DNA of 64,000 bases from NCBI GenBank assembly GCA_004555915.1, contig SFJM01000001.1, positions 62,001 to 126,000 of the forward strand, given 5' to 3'. The translations under genes were made by a program, and so were the position numbers. Numbering within the stretch: position 1 is the first letter of the stretch; every line of letters begins with the position of its first letter. This document shows positions 27,188 through 34,897 of this stretch, piece by piece. This DNA comes from Clostridiales bacterium (GTDB lineage Bacteria; Bacillota; Clostridia; Oscillospirales; Butyricicoccaceae). Under the pieces are notes generated by a model, which had not been told where the DNA came from, ran no database searches, and was given only the letters and a program-made list of their open reading frames with translations.

Positions 27188-27443
27188 ATCATGCTGTTTG
27201 CTGAGCGGTTTAGCGTGTTTATGCGCAGCAATACAGATTTACCATGTAACCACTGTGATCCATGTAACAAGGGCGTTCAAAACGTTTGGTGTCGTTGCGT
27301 TTTGAATGCCCTCACCAGACAATGGGCTGGGAGGGTTGCAAGGGAGGGACCCGCCAGAAGGGTCCCTTCTTTGCGCTCGCAGCAAAAGTGTTTCTATCGA
27401 GGTAACGTGCTAACCGCAGCATGAAACGTATGATACAAAAGGA
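27188..27443 (+). other. Gene-free gap with two long hairpins
   Basis: No convincing gene lies here. GGGCGTTCAAAACG at 27271-27284 pairs with 27298-27311 over 14 bases (one G-U) around a 13-base loop. GCAAGGGAGGGACCC at 27338-27352 pairs with 27360-27374 over 15 bases around a 7-base loop. Neither has a clear T-run. They could be remnants of a palindromic repeat element or processing/termination structures after rarA. Confidence 0.6.
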
Positions 27444-27480
27444 AAGACCACCTGTTTTTTCAGGCGGTCTTATTTTTATA
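27444..27480. terminator. Probable bidirectional terminator between rarA and mtaB
   Basis: AAGACCACCTG (27444-27454) pairs with CAGGCGGTCTT (27461-27471) with one mismatch and is followed by ATTTTTAT on the + strand. The - strand end is also T-rich. The mtaB stop codon lies at its right edge. Confidence 0.7.
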
Positions 27481-28762
27481 CCAATTTTGCTTCGATTCCA
27501 TTTTTCGTATATTCCATCAGCTGCACCATGACCTCTGAACCCTGTTTGCCGGACTCTGGCGGAAGCAGAACGGCAAAATGCCATTTGCCATGGGCAGGCT
27601 GGGCATCTGTACGTCCATGCTCCAGCACAATCGGAATAGTCTGGCCGATAAAATCCTGACAAAACTGCCGGCTCATCTGTGCGGCGAGCTGGCGCACCGT
27701 ATCAGCCCGCCGGGAACGGATTTGCGGCGGAATGGCGTCCGGCATGACGGCCGCCGGTGTTCCGGTACGTTCGGAATAGGGGAATACATGCATAGAAGCA
27801 AAGGCGCACTGGCGCAGGAAATCCATGGTCTGGGCAAATTCCTCCTCTGTTTCACCGGGAAATCCGGTAATCACATCGGTTGTGATGGAACAGGACGGAA
27901 ATGCAGCCCGCAGACGCTGGACACAGGCAAAATACTGTGCTGTGGTATATCGCCGGTGCATGCGCCGGAGCGTGGCATCACAGCCGGATTGCAGGGAAAG
28001 ATGGAAATGATACGCAAGATTGTCAAACTGGCTCAACCGGTCACAAAATTCCTGGGTGACCATCCGCGGCTCAAGGGAACCAAGCCGGATGCGTACCTGC
28101 GGCACAGCGGTACACAGGGCAGCAGTCAGGTCAATGAGATTTGGCTGTTCCGGTAAATCCCTGCCATAGCTGGCAATTTCAATGCCGGTGACAATGATTT
28201 CCCGTACCTGCGCGGCGGCAAGCTTTTTTGCTTCTGTGACAGCAGCTTCCAGCGGCAGGGAACGCACATGTCCACGGGCATAGGGGATGATGCAATAGGT
28301 ACAGTAATTGTCACAGCCATCCTGTACCTTGAGCAGTGCACGGGTATGCCCGGGCAGAATGCCGGCAGGAAGCGCTTCAAAGGTACGCTGCTGCCGGATA
28401 TCCGAAACGGTACACATTTTTTTCCGATCCTGTACCACCTGTTCACACAGCGCCAGTACAGCCGCACGGTCAGAGGTACCGCAGACAATATCCACCCCTT
28501 CCAGTCTGGCGGCCTGTTCCGGCTCCGTCTGGGCAAAGCAGCCACACAGGGCAACCACAGCATCCGGATTTTCCCTTTTTAATTTATGCAATGCACGCAG
28601 GTTTTTATGGTCACCGGATGAGGTAACGGTGCAGGTATTCAGGATACAGACATCCGCACCGGATTGCACCAGGATATGTCCCCGGGACTGTGCCAGCTGG
28701 GACAATGCCTGGGTTTCAAACTGATTGACCTTGCAGCCAAGGGTGGCAAAGCAGAATTTCAT
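27476..28762 (-). CDS. mtaB: tRNA t6A37 methylthiotransferase MtaB
   Basis: A 428-residue radical-SAM methylthiotransferase that converts t6A37 to ms2t6A in tRNAs reading ANN codons. The N-terminal cluster cysteines are in TLGCKVNQFE, ILNTCTVTS and ALCGCFAQTEP. The radical-SAM cysteines are in VQDGCDNYCTYCIIPYARG. ITGFPGETEEEF is also family-typical. The MtaB subgroup is indicated by GCKVNQFET. ATG 28762 has GGAGG in front and replaces an upstream in-frame ATG. Confidence 0.92.
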   Translation of the reverse strand: MKFCFATLGCKVNQFETQALSQLAQSRGHILVQSGADVCILNTCTVTSSGDHKNLRALHKLKRENPDAVVALCGCFAQTEPEQAARLEGVDIVCGTSDRAAVLALCEQVVQDRKKMCTVSDIRQQRTFEALPAGILPGHTRALLKVQDGCDNYCTYCIIPYARGHVRSLPLEAAVTEAKKLAAAQVREIIVTGIEIASYGRDLPEQPNLIDLTAALCTAVPQVRIRLGSLEPRMVTQEFCDRLSQFDNLAYHFHLSLQSGCDATLRRMHRRYTTAQYFACVQRLRAAFPSCSITTDVITGFPGETEEEFAQTMDFLRQCAFASMHVFPYSERTGTPAAVMPDAIPPQIRSRRADTVRQLAAQMSRQFCQDFIGQTIPIVLEHGRTDAQPAHGKWHFAVLLPPESGKQGSEVMVQLMEYTKNGIEAKLV

Positions 28763-28886
28763 AAAATTTCCTCCATTGCGATCCTTTGTAAATTCCATAT
28801 GAACTTTTGTTCAAAAGGATAGCATGTCTCAATGGAACATATTATAATAAATTTTACAAAGAGTTGCAACCGAGGGGGAACGGGTT

Positions 28887-29120
28887 ATGGTTAAGCTGAA
28901 AATCAGGATGGAGAAACCGGATGATCTGACAATGCTGAATGCCGCGGCATCAGCCATGCCGTTTGATATTGATGCTTCTTCCGGCTGGTATATTGCGGAT
29001 GCAAAATCACTGGTGGGGCTGTTCGGGCTCAAGCTGTCCCAACCGGTCTGGCTCAAGCTGTATACCGACTGGAAAACAGCGGAACCGTTTTTACAGAGCA
29101 TCAGAAGGCTGATTTTATAA
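28887..29120 (+). CDS. HPr-like protein lacking the phosphorylation site
   Basis: A 77-residue protein resembling the HPr fold family of phosphotransferase carriers. The segment ending DASSGWYIADAKSLVGLFGL matches the conserved central part of HPr-like proteins, including the second-helix serine-like region. However, there is no histidine at all in the protein, so the usual PEP-dependent phosphorylation cannot occur. Such histidine-free HPr relatives are frequent in Clostridia and of unknown role. The ATG has GAGGGGGAA upstream; TATAAT at 28843-28848 may be its -10 box. Confidence 0.7.
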   Translation: MVKLKIRMEKPDDLTMLNAAASAMPFDIDASSGWYIADAKSLVGLFGLKLSQPVWLKLYTDWKTAEPFLQSIRRLIL

Positions 29121-29198
29121 GCAGGAGAGTCAGAAAACGATACGAATCATGTAAAATAGCTTTTTTGCAAAGCCAGACCGGAGGTGTGGTATGCCCGG

Positions 29199-29237
29199 CC
29201 TGTTTTCCGCATAGGTTGTGTGGAGAACAGGTTTTTT
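29199..29237 (+). terminator. Intrinsic terminator just upstream of dacF
   Basis: CCTGTTTTCC at 29199-29208 pairs with GGAGAACAGG at 29222-29231 around a 13-base loop, followed by TTTTTT. It ends about 21 bases before the dacF ATG. It may end the HPr-like transcript or act as an attenuator in a dacF leader. Confidence 0.75.
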
Positions 29238-29258
29238 ATTTCGGGGAGGAAAAGAGGC

Positions 29259-30413
29259 ATGAAACGATGGTTTGCAGCAGCAGCGGCAGTTTTCTGCGTG
29301 CTGGCGGTTTCGATCACAGCCTCTGCTGTCGAGGTAGGGGAAATCCATGCAAAGGGTGCGATTCTGACAACCGAGGACGGACAGGTGCTGTTTGAGCAGA
29401 ATGCGGACGCATCCTATCCGCCCGCTTCCGTGACCAAAATTATGACCATGCTGCTGACAATGGAAGCGGTGGACAGCGGCAAGGCATCCATGGAGGATAT
29501 CGTCACGGCATCCGCCCATGCGGCGGAAATGGGCGGTTCCCAGATTTATCTCAAGGAAGGGGAGCAGATGTCACTGGATGACATGCTCAAATCCATTGCG
29601 GTGGCATCTGCCAATGATGCGGCAGTTGCGGTGGCGGAGCATCTGGGCGGCAGTGAAGACGCGTTTGTTTCCATGATGAATGACCGTGCCGCGGCGCTGG
29701 GATGCACCGGCACGACCTTTGTCAATCCCAACGGACTGGATACCGATGGGGAGGAAACCAAAACAACCGCACGGGATCTGGCGCTGATTTCCCAGGAGCT
29801 GCTGAAGCATGAACACATTCTGGACTATACTTCGATCTGGATGGACACCGTGCGGAACGGGGAATTCGGTCTTGCCAATACCAATAAAATGCTAAAATTA
29901 TACGATGGTATGATTGGCCTGAAAACCGGTTATACGAGTACAGCCGGCTATTGTATTTCTGCCGTAGCGGAACGGGATGGCATGCGGCTGATTGCCGTAG
30001 TGCTGGGTGAACCGGATAAGGATTCCCGCAATGGGGATATTGCTGCCATGCTGAATTATGGCTTTGCCAATTATGCTGTGGCGGAAATTCTGGAGGAAGG
30101 ACAGGAGCTGGGGGATGTCGCCGTAGAACTGGGGATACAGGATTCTGTGAAAGCGGAGTTAAAAGATGATACGGCAATCCTGCTGGAAAAATCTGCGGCA
30201 GAAGGCCTCACACGGGAAATTCAGTTAAAAGAACATGTAGCCGCACCGGTACAGGCCGGTGACCTGCTGGGTGAGGTGATCCTGCTGCGGGATGGAGAAG
30301 AACTCGAACGGCGGGATATTGTGGCGGCAGATTCGGTGGAACGTAAAGGCCTTTCTGACATTTTCAGAGATTTGCTTGGTTATTTGCTGATGAAAAAGCA
30401 GGTGGACTGGTAA
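29259..30413 (+). CDS. dacF: D-alanyl-D-alanine carboxypeptidase (DacF/PBP5 type)
   Basis: A 384-residue secreted serine peptidase trimming D-alanine from peptidoglycan pentapeptides. A signal peptide covers about residues 1-23 (ending TASA). The active-site motifs are in order: SVTK with Ser57 and Lys60, SAN in VASANDAAVAV, and KTG in GLKTGYTSTAGYC. The C-terminal domain and a final hydrophobic/basic helix fit membrane attachment. ATG 29259 has GGGGAGGAAAAGAGG in front. A terminator sits directly upstream. Confidence 0.93.
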   Translation: MKRWFAAAAAVFCVLAVSITASAVEVGEIHAKGAILTTEDGQVLFEQNADASYPPASVTKIMTMLLTMEAVDSGKASMEDIVTASAHAAEMGGSQIYLKEGEQMSLDDMLKSIAVASANDAAVAVAEHLGGSEDAFVSMMNDRAAALGCTGTTFVNPNGLDTDGEETKTTARDLALISQELLKHEHILDYTSIWMDTVRNGEFGLANTNKMLKLYDGMIGLKTGYTSTAGYCISAVAERDGMRLIAVVLGEPDKDSRNGDIAAMLNYGFANYAVAEILEEGQELGDVAVELGIQDSVKAELKDDTAILLEKSAAEGLTREIQLKEHVAAPVQAGDLLGEVILLRDGEELERRDIVAADSVERKGLSDIFRDLLGYLLMKKQVDW

Positions 30414-30488
30414 AATTTGACCGGTTTGTAAACATTGTAAAGGAACATTCGTTTTTCTTCTGAAAATTTGTTGTGTTTTTTTACAATT

Positions 30489-30494
30489 TATGAT
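30489..30494 (+). promoter_or_regulatory. Possible -10 box for the small P-loop gene
   Basis: TATGAT lies 41 bases before the ATG at 30536. The best -35 candidates (TTGTTG or TTTGTT, around 30467-30473) give a short 15-16 base spacer, so the promoter is uncertain. Confidence 0.3.
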
Positions 30495-30535
30495 ACCATT
30501 ATTACAACCTCATAGTAGATTGGGAGGAAACAAAA

Positions 30536-30946
30536 ATGGTTAAATTAATTATGGCAGCTGCAGGCAGCGGCAAGACGAAGGACATTATCAATCTGGTAAA
30601 CGAGGCAGCAGCAAACGAGCCGGGCTCGGTTGTATGCATTGCCAAGGGCAATCAGCTGAACTTTGATATTTCTCATAAGGCTCGACTGATTAACGTGCTG
30701 GATTACAGCGTATCCGATTATTCGTCCCTGCTGGGCTTTGTAGCTGGCATTCATGCAGGTAATTATGACATCACCAAGATCTTCATTGACAGCCTGTACA
30801 AGGTTGCATGCGATGACAAGCCGGAGGATGCTGACAAGTTCATTCTGGCTCTGGATGAGTTCTCCGCAAAGCATAGCGTAGAATTTACCATCGCTCTGTC
30901 CGGTGATGCAGCTTCTGCAAGCGACGTTATGAAGAAATACCTGTAA
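30536..30946 (+). CDS. Small P-loop protein of unknown function
   Basis: A 136-residue protein beginning MVKLIMAAAGSGKTKDIINL, a clear Walker A motif, but lacking a convincing Walker B or any other domain. Similar short proteins in Clostridia are often labelled as ATPase or PilT-like without experimental support. Codon use is strongly biased, as in highly expressed genes. The ATG has TGGGAGGA upstream. It is transcribed alone and ends in a strong terminator. Confidence 0.75.
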   Translation: MVKLIMAAAGSGKTKDIINLVNEAAANEPGSVVCIAKGNQLNFDISHKARLINVLDYSVSDYSSLLGFVAGIHAGNYDITKIFIDSLYKVACDDKPEDADKFILALDEFSAKHSVEFTIALSGDAASASDVMKKYL

Positions 30947-30965
30947 TGCATTTCAATTAACCAAC

Positions 30966-31001
30966 AGCCCGTGGAATCATTTGGATTCTGCGGGCTTTTT
31001 T
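30966..31001 (+). terminator. Intrinsic terminator after the P-loop gene
   Basis: AGCCCGTGGAATC (30966-30978) pairs with GGATTCTGCGGGCT (30982-30995), with an internal TG/TG bulge, followed by a run of Ts to 31001. Confidence 0.85.
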
Positions 31002-31382
31002 CTATAGGATGTTGCCCAGACTGACAGCTTCGGACCGCAGCAGGTCATCCACCGCCTGACGGAGTTCGGCAAGCTCCGTGGCCTGGTCCTCCGGCTTGCC
31101 ATTGCGCAGGCTCTGTTCGCTGCGGGCAAAGCCCAGACGCACTTCATCCAGCAGCTTTTCACTGACCACGGCAGAGAGATAGGATTCCCGTTTCAGGTAC
31201 AGCGTATGTGCCTGCTCCAGCAGTCGGCCGGCTTCGGAGAGATTGTCCTGTTCTACTGCGGCAGTGGCCTGCACAAGTGATGTGGAGATCCGGTCTACGG
31301 TACCGGATACCGCACACAGGTTGTACCAGCCACCGGCAATGACGCATAACAGCAGGATGACGGCTGCCCACAGTCGTTTCAT
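31002..31382 (-). CDS. DUF4363-family protein
   Basis: A 126-residue protein with one N-terminal membrane anchor (about residues 4-20) followed by a helical, charged extracytoplasmic part. The length, anchor and helix pattern, and adjacency to a DUF421 gene fit DUF4363, a family of unknown function commonly paired with DUF421 in spore-forming Clostridia. Its start overlaps the DUF421 stop by four bases, so the two are translationally coupled. Confidence 0.75.
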   Translation of the reverse strand: MKRLWAAVILLLCVIAGGWYNLCAVSGTVDRISTSLVQATAAVEQDNLSEAGRLLEQAHTLYLKRESYLSAVVSEKLLDEVRLGFARSEQSLRNGKPEDQATELAELRQAVDDLLRSEAVSLGNIL

Positions 31383-32059
31383 ACCGATTCCTCCTGCCGC
31401 TGTAAAAACAGGTTATTCCGGTCATCCAGTGTCATGAGATAGACTTCCTTTAAGGAGGAAATCCCATGCCGGCGGCACTGCTGCAAAATCCATTGCTCAT
31501 CCCGGCCGAGCTGCTCCATGTTGCGCCGGAGGATTTTCCCTTCAGATACCAGTACCAGCGCCATGCCCGCTTCATCCGGATGCAGCAGGCAGTCAGAAGG
31601 GGTCAGGGGCTGGCGGTCAGCATGCAGAATGACACTCAGCTGTCCATTGGTTTCCACAATGCCGCAGAGCACGTCCTCCATACGGGAGACCCCCTGCATG
31701 CGCAGCCCTTCCAGCACATCCTCCGGGGAAAGCCGCAGCAGCCGCAGCATATTCGGGTCGAATTTTCCGTCACGGATGACAATACAGGGATTGCCGCACA
31801 GCAACCGGCGGATGCCCGGGCTTTTGCGACACAGGCAGGACAGCAGCACCTCCACGGCGAGCAGGGTGGCGAGGGGGACAATGCCCCCGAGCAATGGCGT
31901 GGCGGTATCCTGCAGCGGGATGGATGCCAGCTCGGACACCAGTATGGTAACAGCAAATTCCGAGGTGGACAGTTCACCGAGCTGTCGTTTCCCGGTAAAA
32001 CGCAGCCCGCCGATGACAGCGGCATATACCAACAGGGTTCGGATGAAGAGCAGAAACAA
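31379..32059 (-). CDS. DUF421 (YetF-like) membrane protein
   Basis: A 226-residue protein with about three N-terminal membrane helices, the family motif GKRQLGELSTSEFAVTILVSELASIP, and a soluble C-terminal domain (VLEGLRMQGVSRMEDVL). YetF-type proteins have been linked to the spore or cell envelope; the activity is not defined. I choose the TTG at 32059 as start because GGAGGTGG lies 5 bases before it and the family begins at this helix. An ATG at 32125 is in frame but has no ribosome site. Confidence 0.82.
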   Translation of the reverse strand: MFLLFIRTLLVYAAVIGGLRFTGKRQLGELSTSEFAVTILVSELASIPLQDTATPLLGGIVPLATLLAVEVLLSCLCRKSPGIRRLLCGNPCIVIRDGKFDPNMLRLLRLSPEDVLEGLRMQGVSRMEDVLCGIVETNGQLSVILHADRQPLTPSDCLLHPDEAGMALVLVSEGKILRRNMEQLGRDEQWILQQCRRHGISSLKEVYLMTLDDRNNLFLQRQEESV

Positions 32060-32174
32060 GGAAACCACCTCCGGAAGGAATACCCTCAGTTTTCCCCATG
32101 TTGGGTAAATTATGCAGGAATTCATATTCTGTTTTGAAAAATTACAGAGAATTGTGAGAAAATGAAAAAATTTG

Positions 32175-32202
32175 TTGACATTTTCAATTTTAAAGATATA
32201 AT
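32175..32202 (+). promoter_or_regulatory. Promoter of the ilvBN T-box leader
   Basis: TTGACA at 32175-32180 and TATAAT at 32197-32202, both consensus, with a 16-base spacer. The transcript would start near 32209 and enter the T-box leader. Confidence 0.85.
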
Positions 32203-32208
32203 TAAGAA

Positions 32209-32502
32209 TACGAGATATTGAAATGCAGAGACCGGAAGGAGTAGCCTGTTCGAGCTTTCAGAGAGTTGCCGTTTGGTGCGAGGCAATAAGGGAGAAAAGG
32301 TGAACGTCATCCGCGAGCAGTTCAGGTGAACCGGCAGGCTGTTGCCAGTAACCTGAATCGGTTGAGCCCCCGTTAACAGGCAGGCATTACACGCAGCTTG
32401 CTGCGCCGATGCGTTAAGGTGGTCGCTTTTTACAGCGGCAATAAGAGTGGTACCGCAGAGCATAGTCTTTGTCTCTTTTTCTATGGAGATAAGGGCTTTT
32501 TG
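32209..32502 (+). ncRNA. T-box leader controlling ilvBN
   Basis: The leader between the promoter and ilvB has the T-box core AAGAGTGGTACCGCAG at about 32443-32458, where uncharged tRNA CCA pairs. It is preceded by a Stem I region with a GAGTA motif near 32238 and a GGTGCGAGG distal loop. A terminator follows (AGTCTTTGTCTC at 32464-32475 with 32486-32497, then TTTT). The likely specifier is in GAACGTCATC near 32307: GTC (valine) followed by A fits best, ATC (isoleucine) is the alternative. Low charged tRNA would favour the antiterminator and expression of acetolactate synthase. Confidence 0.88.
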
Positions 32503-32582
32503 TTTTATTTGGACGCGGCTTGCTTCCGGAGCGGCTGCGTGACGTATCTGTTATTATGAAAATCAATTCAGGAGAGATTGCT

Positions 32583-34247
32583 ATGAAACTCAATGGTTCA
32601 CAGATTCTGCTTGAGACACTGCTGGAGCAGGGAACCGATACCATTTTCGGTTATCCGGGCGGTGCAGCCCTCAATATTTATGATGAGCTTTATAAGTATT
32701 CCGACCGTATCCGCCATGTCCTGACTGCACATGAGCAGGGTGCGTCCCATGCGGCAGACGGTTATGCACGCGCAACCGGCAAGGTTGGCGTATGTCTTGC
32801 AACATCCGGCCCGGGTGCCACCAATCTGGTTACCGGTATCGCAACGGCATTTATGGATTCCATCCCGATGATTGCCATTACTGCCAATGTCGGTACGGCC
32901 TTTATCGGACGTGACAGCTTCCAGGAAATCTATATTGCAGGTGTGACCATGCCGATCACCAAGCATAACTTTGTGGTCCGTCATGTAGAGGAGCTGGCAG
33001 ATACCATCCGTAAGGCATATGAAATTGCCATGAGTGACCGTCCGGGCCCGGTTCTGATTGATATTCCCAAGGATGTCACCGCGTCTGTCTGTGAATTTGA
33101 GCACAAGCCGGCAGTCCAGCCGCGTCCGAAGCCGCAGATCCAGCATGACCAGATCAAAAAGATGGCAGAGATGATTAATGAGAGTGAGCGTCCGGTCATC
33201 CTGTTTGGCGGCGGCGTGCTGTCCTCCAATGCCTGTGAGCTGCTCAGCCAGTTTATGCATCGTACCGATATGCCGGCATGCCATTCCCTGATGGGCATTG
33301 GCGCACTGGATCCGGCAGACCCGTTGAATCTGGGCCTGATTGGTATGCATGGCTGGGTTTCCGCCGGCAGGGCAGTAGACAAGGCGGATCTGGTCATTGC
33401 ACTGGGTACCCGTTTCTCTGACCGTGTGGCAACCAAGATGGGTGATTTTGCATCCAGCGCAAAGGTTGTCCAGGTGGATATCGACCCGTCTGAGGTCAAT
33501 AAGAATATCAGCGTTACGCACAGCGTTATCGGTGATGCATATGACGTACTGGAAGCGCTGATGCCGCTGGTTCATCGTGCAGACCATACGCCGTGGAAGG
33601 AACAAATCGAGAACTGGAAGGCTCGTATGGATTACAAGCCGAAGGATAATGATGCTATCCTTCGTCCGCACCAGCTGATGCGCAAGATCAATGAGCTGCT
33701 GGGCGAGGATGACATTGTAGCAACAGATGTTGGACAGCATCAGATGTGGGCAGCACAGTTCACCGGACGGCGCAAGCCGCGTACCTTCCTGACCTCCGGC
33801 GGCCTGGGTACCATGGGTTATGGCTATGGTGCGGCAATCGGTGCACAGGTTGGCATGCCGGACAGACAGGTGGTACATATTACCGGTGACGGCAGCTTCC
33901 ATATGAATCTGCAGGAGATGTGTACGGCAGTCAGCAACAATCTGCCGGTCATTACCGTTGTTGTCAACAATGAAGTTCTGGGTATGGTTTATCAGTGGCA
34001 GACTTCGTTCTATGGCAAACGGTATTCCAATACGGATATGCACCGTAAAACCGATTTTGTCAAGCTGGCAGAAGCATTTGGCGCAAAGGGACTGCGCTGT
34101 GATACGCTGGCAGGCTTTGAGGCATGCATGAAGGAAGCGCTGGCAACGGAGGGGCCGGTTCTGATTGATGCACGCATTGACAAGGAAGAGCGCGTACTGC
34201 CGTTTATTCCGGGCGGCGAAACCGTTCGCAATGTTATTATTGACTGA
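32583..34247 (+). CDS. ilvB: Acetolactate synthase, large subunit
   Basis: A 554-residue thiamine-diphosphate enzyme that makes acetolactate and acetohydroxybutyrate, the first common step to valine, leucine and isoleucine. TIFGYPGGAALNIYD, ATSGPGATNLVTGIA, DSIPMIAITANV and the C-terminal ThDP segment ITGDGSFHMNLQEM are clear. The ATG at 32583 has AGGAGAG upstream; earlier in-frame ATGs fall in the T-box terminator region. ilvN follows after 16 bases. Confidence 0.96.
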   Translation: MKLNGSQILLETLLEQGTDTIFGYPGGAALNIYDELYKYSDRIRHVLTAHEQGASHAADGYARATGKVGVCLATSGPGATNLVTGIATAFMDSIPMIAITANVGTAFIGRDSFQEIYIAGVTMPITKHNFVVRHVEELADTIRKAYEIAMSDRPGPVLIDIPKDVTASVCEFEHKPAVQPRPKPQIQHDQIKKMAEMINESERPVILFGGGVLSSNACELLSQFMHRTDMPACHSLMGIGALDPADPLNLGLIGMHGWVSAGRAVDKADLVIALGTRFSDRVATKMGDFASSAKVVQVDIDPSEVNKNISVTHSVIGDAYDVLEALMPLVHRADHTPWKEQIENWKARMDYKPKDNDAILRPHQLMRKINELLGEDDIVATDVGQHQMWAAQFTGRRKPRTFLTSGGLGTMGYGYGAAIGAQVGMPDRQVVHITGDGSFHMNLQEMCTAVSNNLPVITVVVNNEVLGMVYQWQTSFYGKRYSNTDMHRKTDFVKLAEAFGAKGLRCDTLAGFEACMKEALATEGPVLIDARIDKEERVLPFIPGGETVRNVIID

Positions 34248-34263
34248 CGAGGAGGAGAAACAG

Positions 34264-34746
34264 ATGGAAAAGTATATTATTTCTGCCCTTGTGCAGAACA
34301 ATGCCGGTGTACTGGCCCGTGTTTCCAGCCTGTTTGGACGGCGTGGCTTTAATATTTATTCCCTGACTGTATCCCCGACTGTAGATGAGCGCATTTCCCG
34401 TATTACGATCGTGGTCATTGGTGATGAATATACACTGGAGCAGGTACTCAAGCAGATGCAGAAGCTGGAGGAATGCATTGAGGTGTCCCATATTGATGAA
34501 GCAGATGCCTTCTGCCGTGAGCTGGCTCTGATTAAGATTGCAGGCGATGAGGCAGTACGGGAAAGCGTCCGAGAAGTCTGTGCGCTGTATAAAGCGGAGG
34601 TTGTTGATTCCAGCTCGGAATCCATTATTGTCCGCATCAATGGCACACCGTCTACCATTGATACGTTCCTGTCCATCATCGACAGCTTTAACATTGTGGA
34701 ATCCAGCCGTACCGGTATCACTGCGGTACATAAGGACAAGAAGTAA
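34264..34746 (+). CDS. ilvN: Acetolactate synthase, small regulatory subunit
   Basis: A 160-residue regulatory subunit. The N-terminal ACT domain (ISALVQNNAGVLARVSSLFGRRGFNIYSLTV) binds the feedback inhibitor valine in this family, and the C-terminal half (LALIKIA... SSESIIVRINGT) activates IlvB. It is co-transcribed with ilvB and has GAGGAGGAG just upstream. The upstream in-frame extension overlaps ilvB and is not used. Confidence 0.95.
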   Translation: MEKYIISALVQNNAGVLARVSSLFGRRGFNIYSLTVSPTVDERISRITIVVIGDEYTLEQVLKQMQKLEECIEVSHIDEADAFCRELALIKIAGDEAVRESVREVCALYKAEVVDSSSESIIVRINGTPSTIDTFLSIIDSFNIVESSRTGITAVHKDKK

Positions 34747-34758
34747 GCATCTTTTTAC

Positions 34759-34787
34759 TTGATTTACTGGGAATCTTATTCTATAAT
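34759..34787 (+). promoter_or_regulatory. Promoter upstream of ilvD
   Basis: TTGATT at 34759-34764 and consensus TATAAT at 34782-34787 with 17-base spacing. Transcripts would start near 34794, before the terminator at 34825. Confidence 0.7.
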
Positions 34788-34824
34788 TGAAACGGACAAG
34801 TTCAAATTTTTGAAAAGACATAAC

Positions 34825-34859
34825 GGGGATGGAGCATCGGTCTCCGTCCCCTGTTTTTT
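34825..34859 (+). terminator. Intrinsic terminator between ilvN and ilvD
   Basis: GGGGATGGAG (34825-34834) pairs over ten bases with CTCCGTCCCC (34842-34851), followed by TG and six Ts. It lies downstream of the ilvD promoter and only 38 bases before the ilvD ATG, so it could attenuate ilvD as well as end the ilvBN transcript. Confidence 0.85.
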
Positions 34860-34897
34860 ATCCGGCGGCAAATTGGACCGTCTTTGGAGGTATTTAT

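Noticed and set aside
27191..27424. 77-codon open frame after rarA
   Set aside because: It runs through two long hairpins, has cysteine- and arginine-rich composition and no ribosome site.
28801..28812. GAACTTTTGTTC, similar to a LexA box core
   Set aside because: The flanking C and G of the Firmicute consensus are replaced by T and A, and neighbouring genes are not SOS genes; probably chance.
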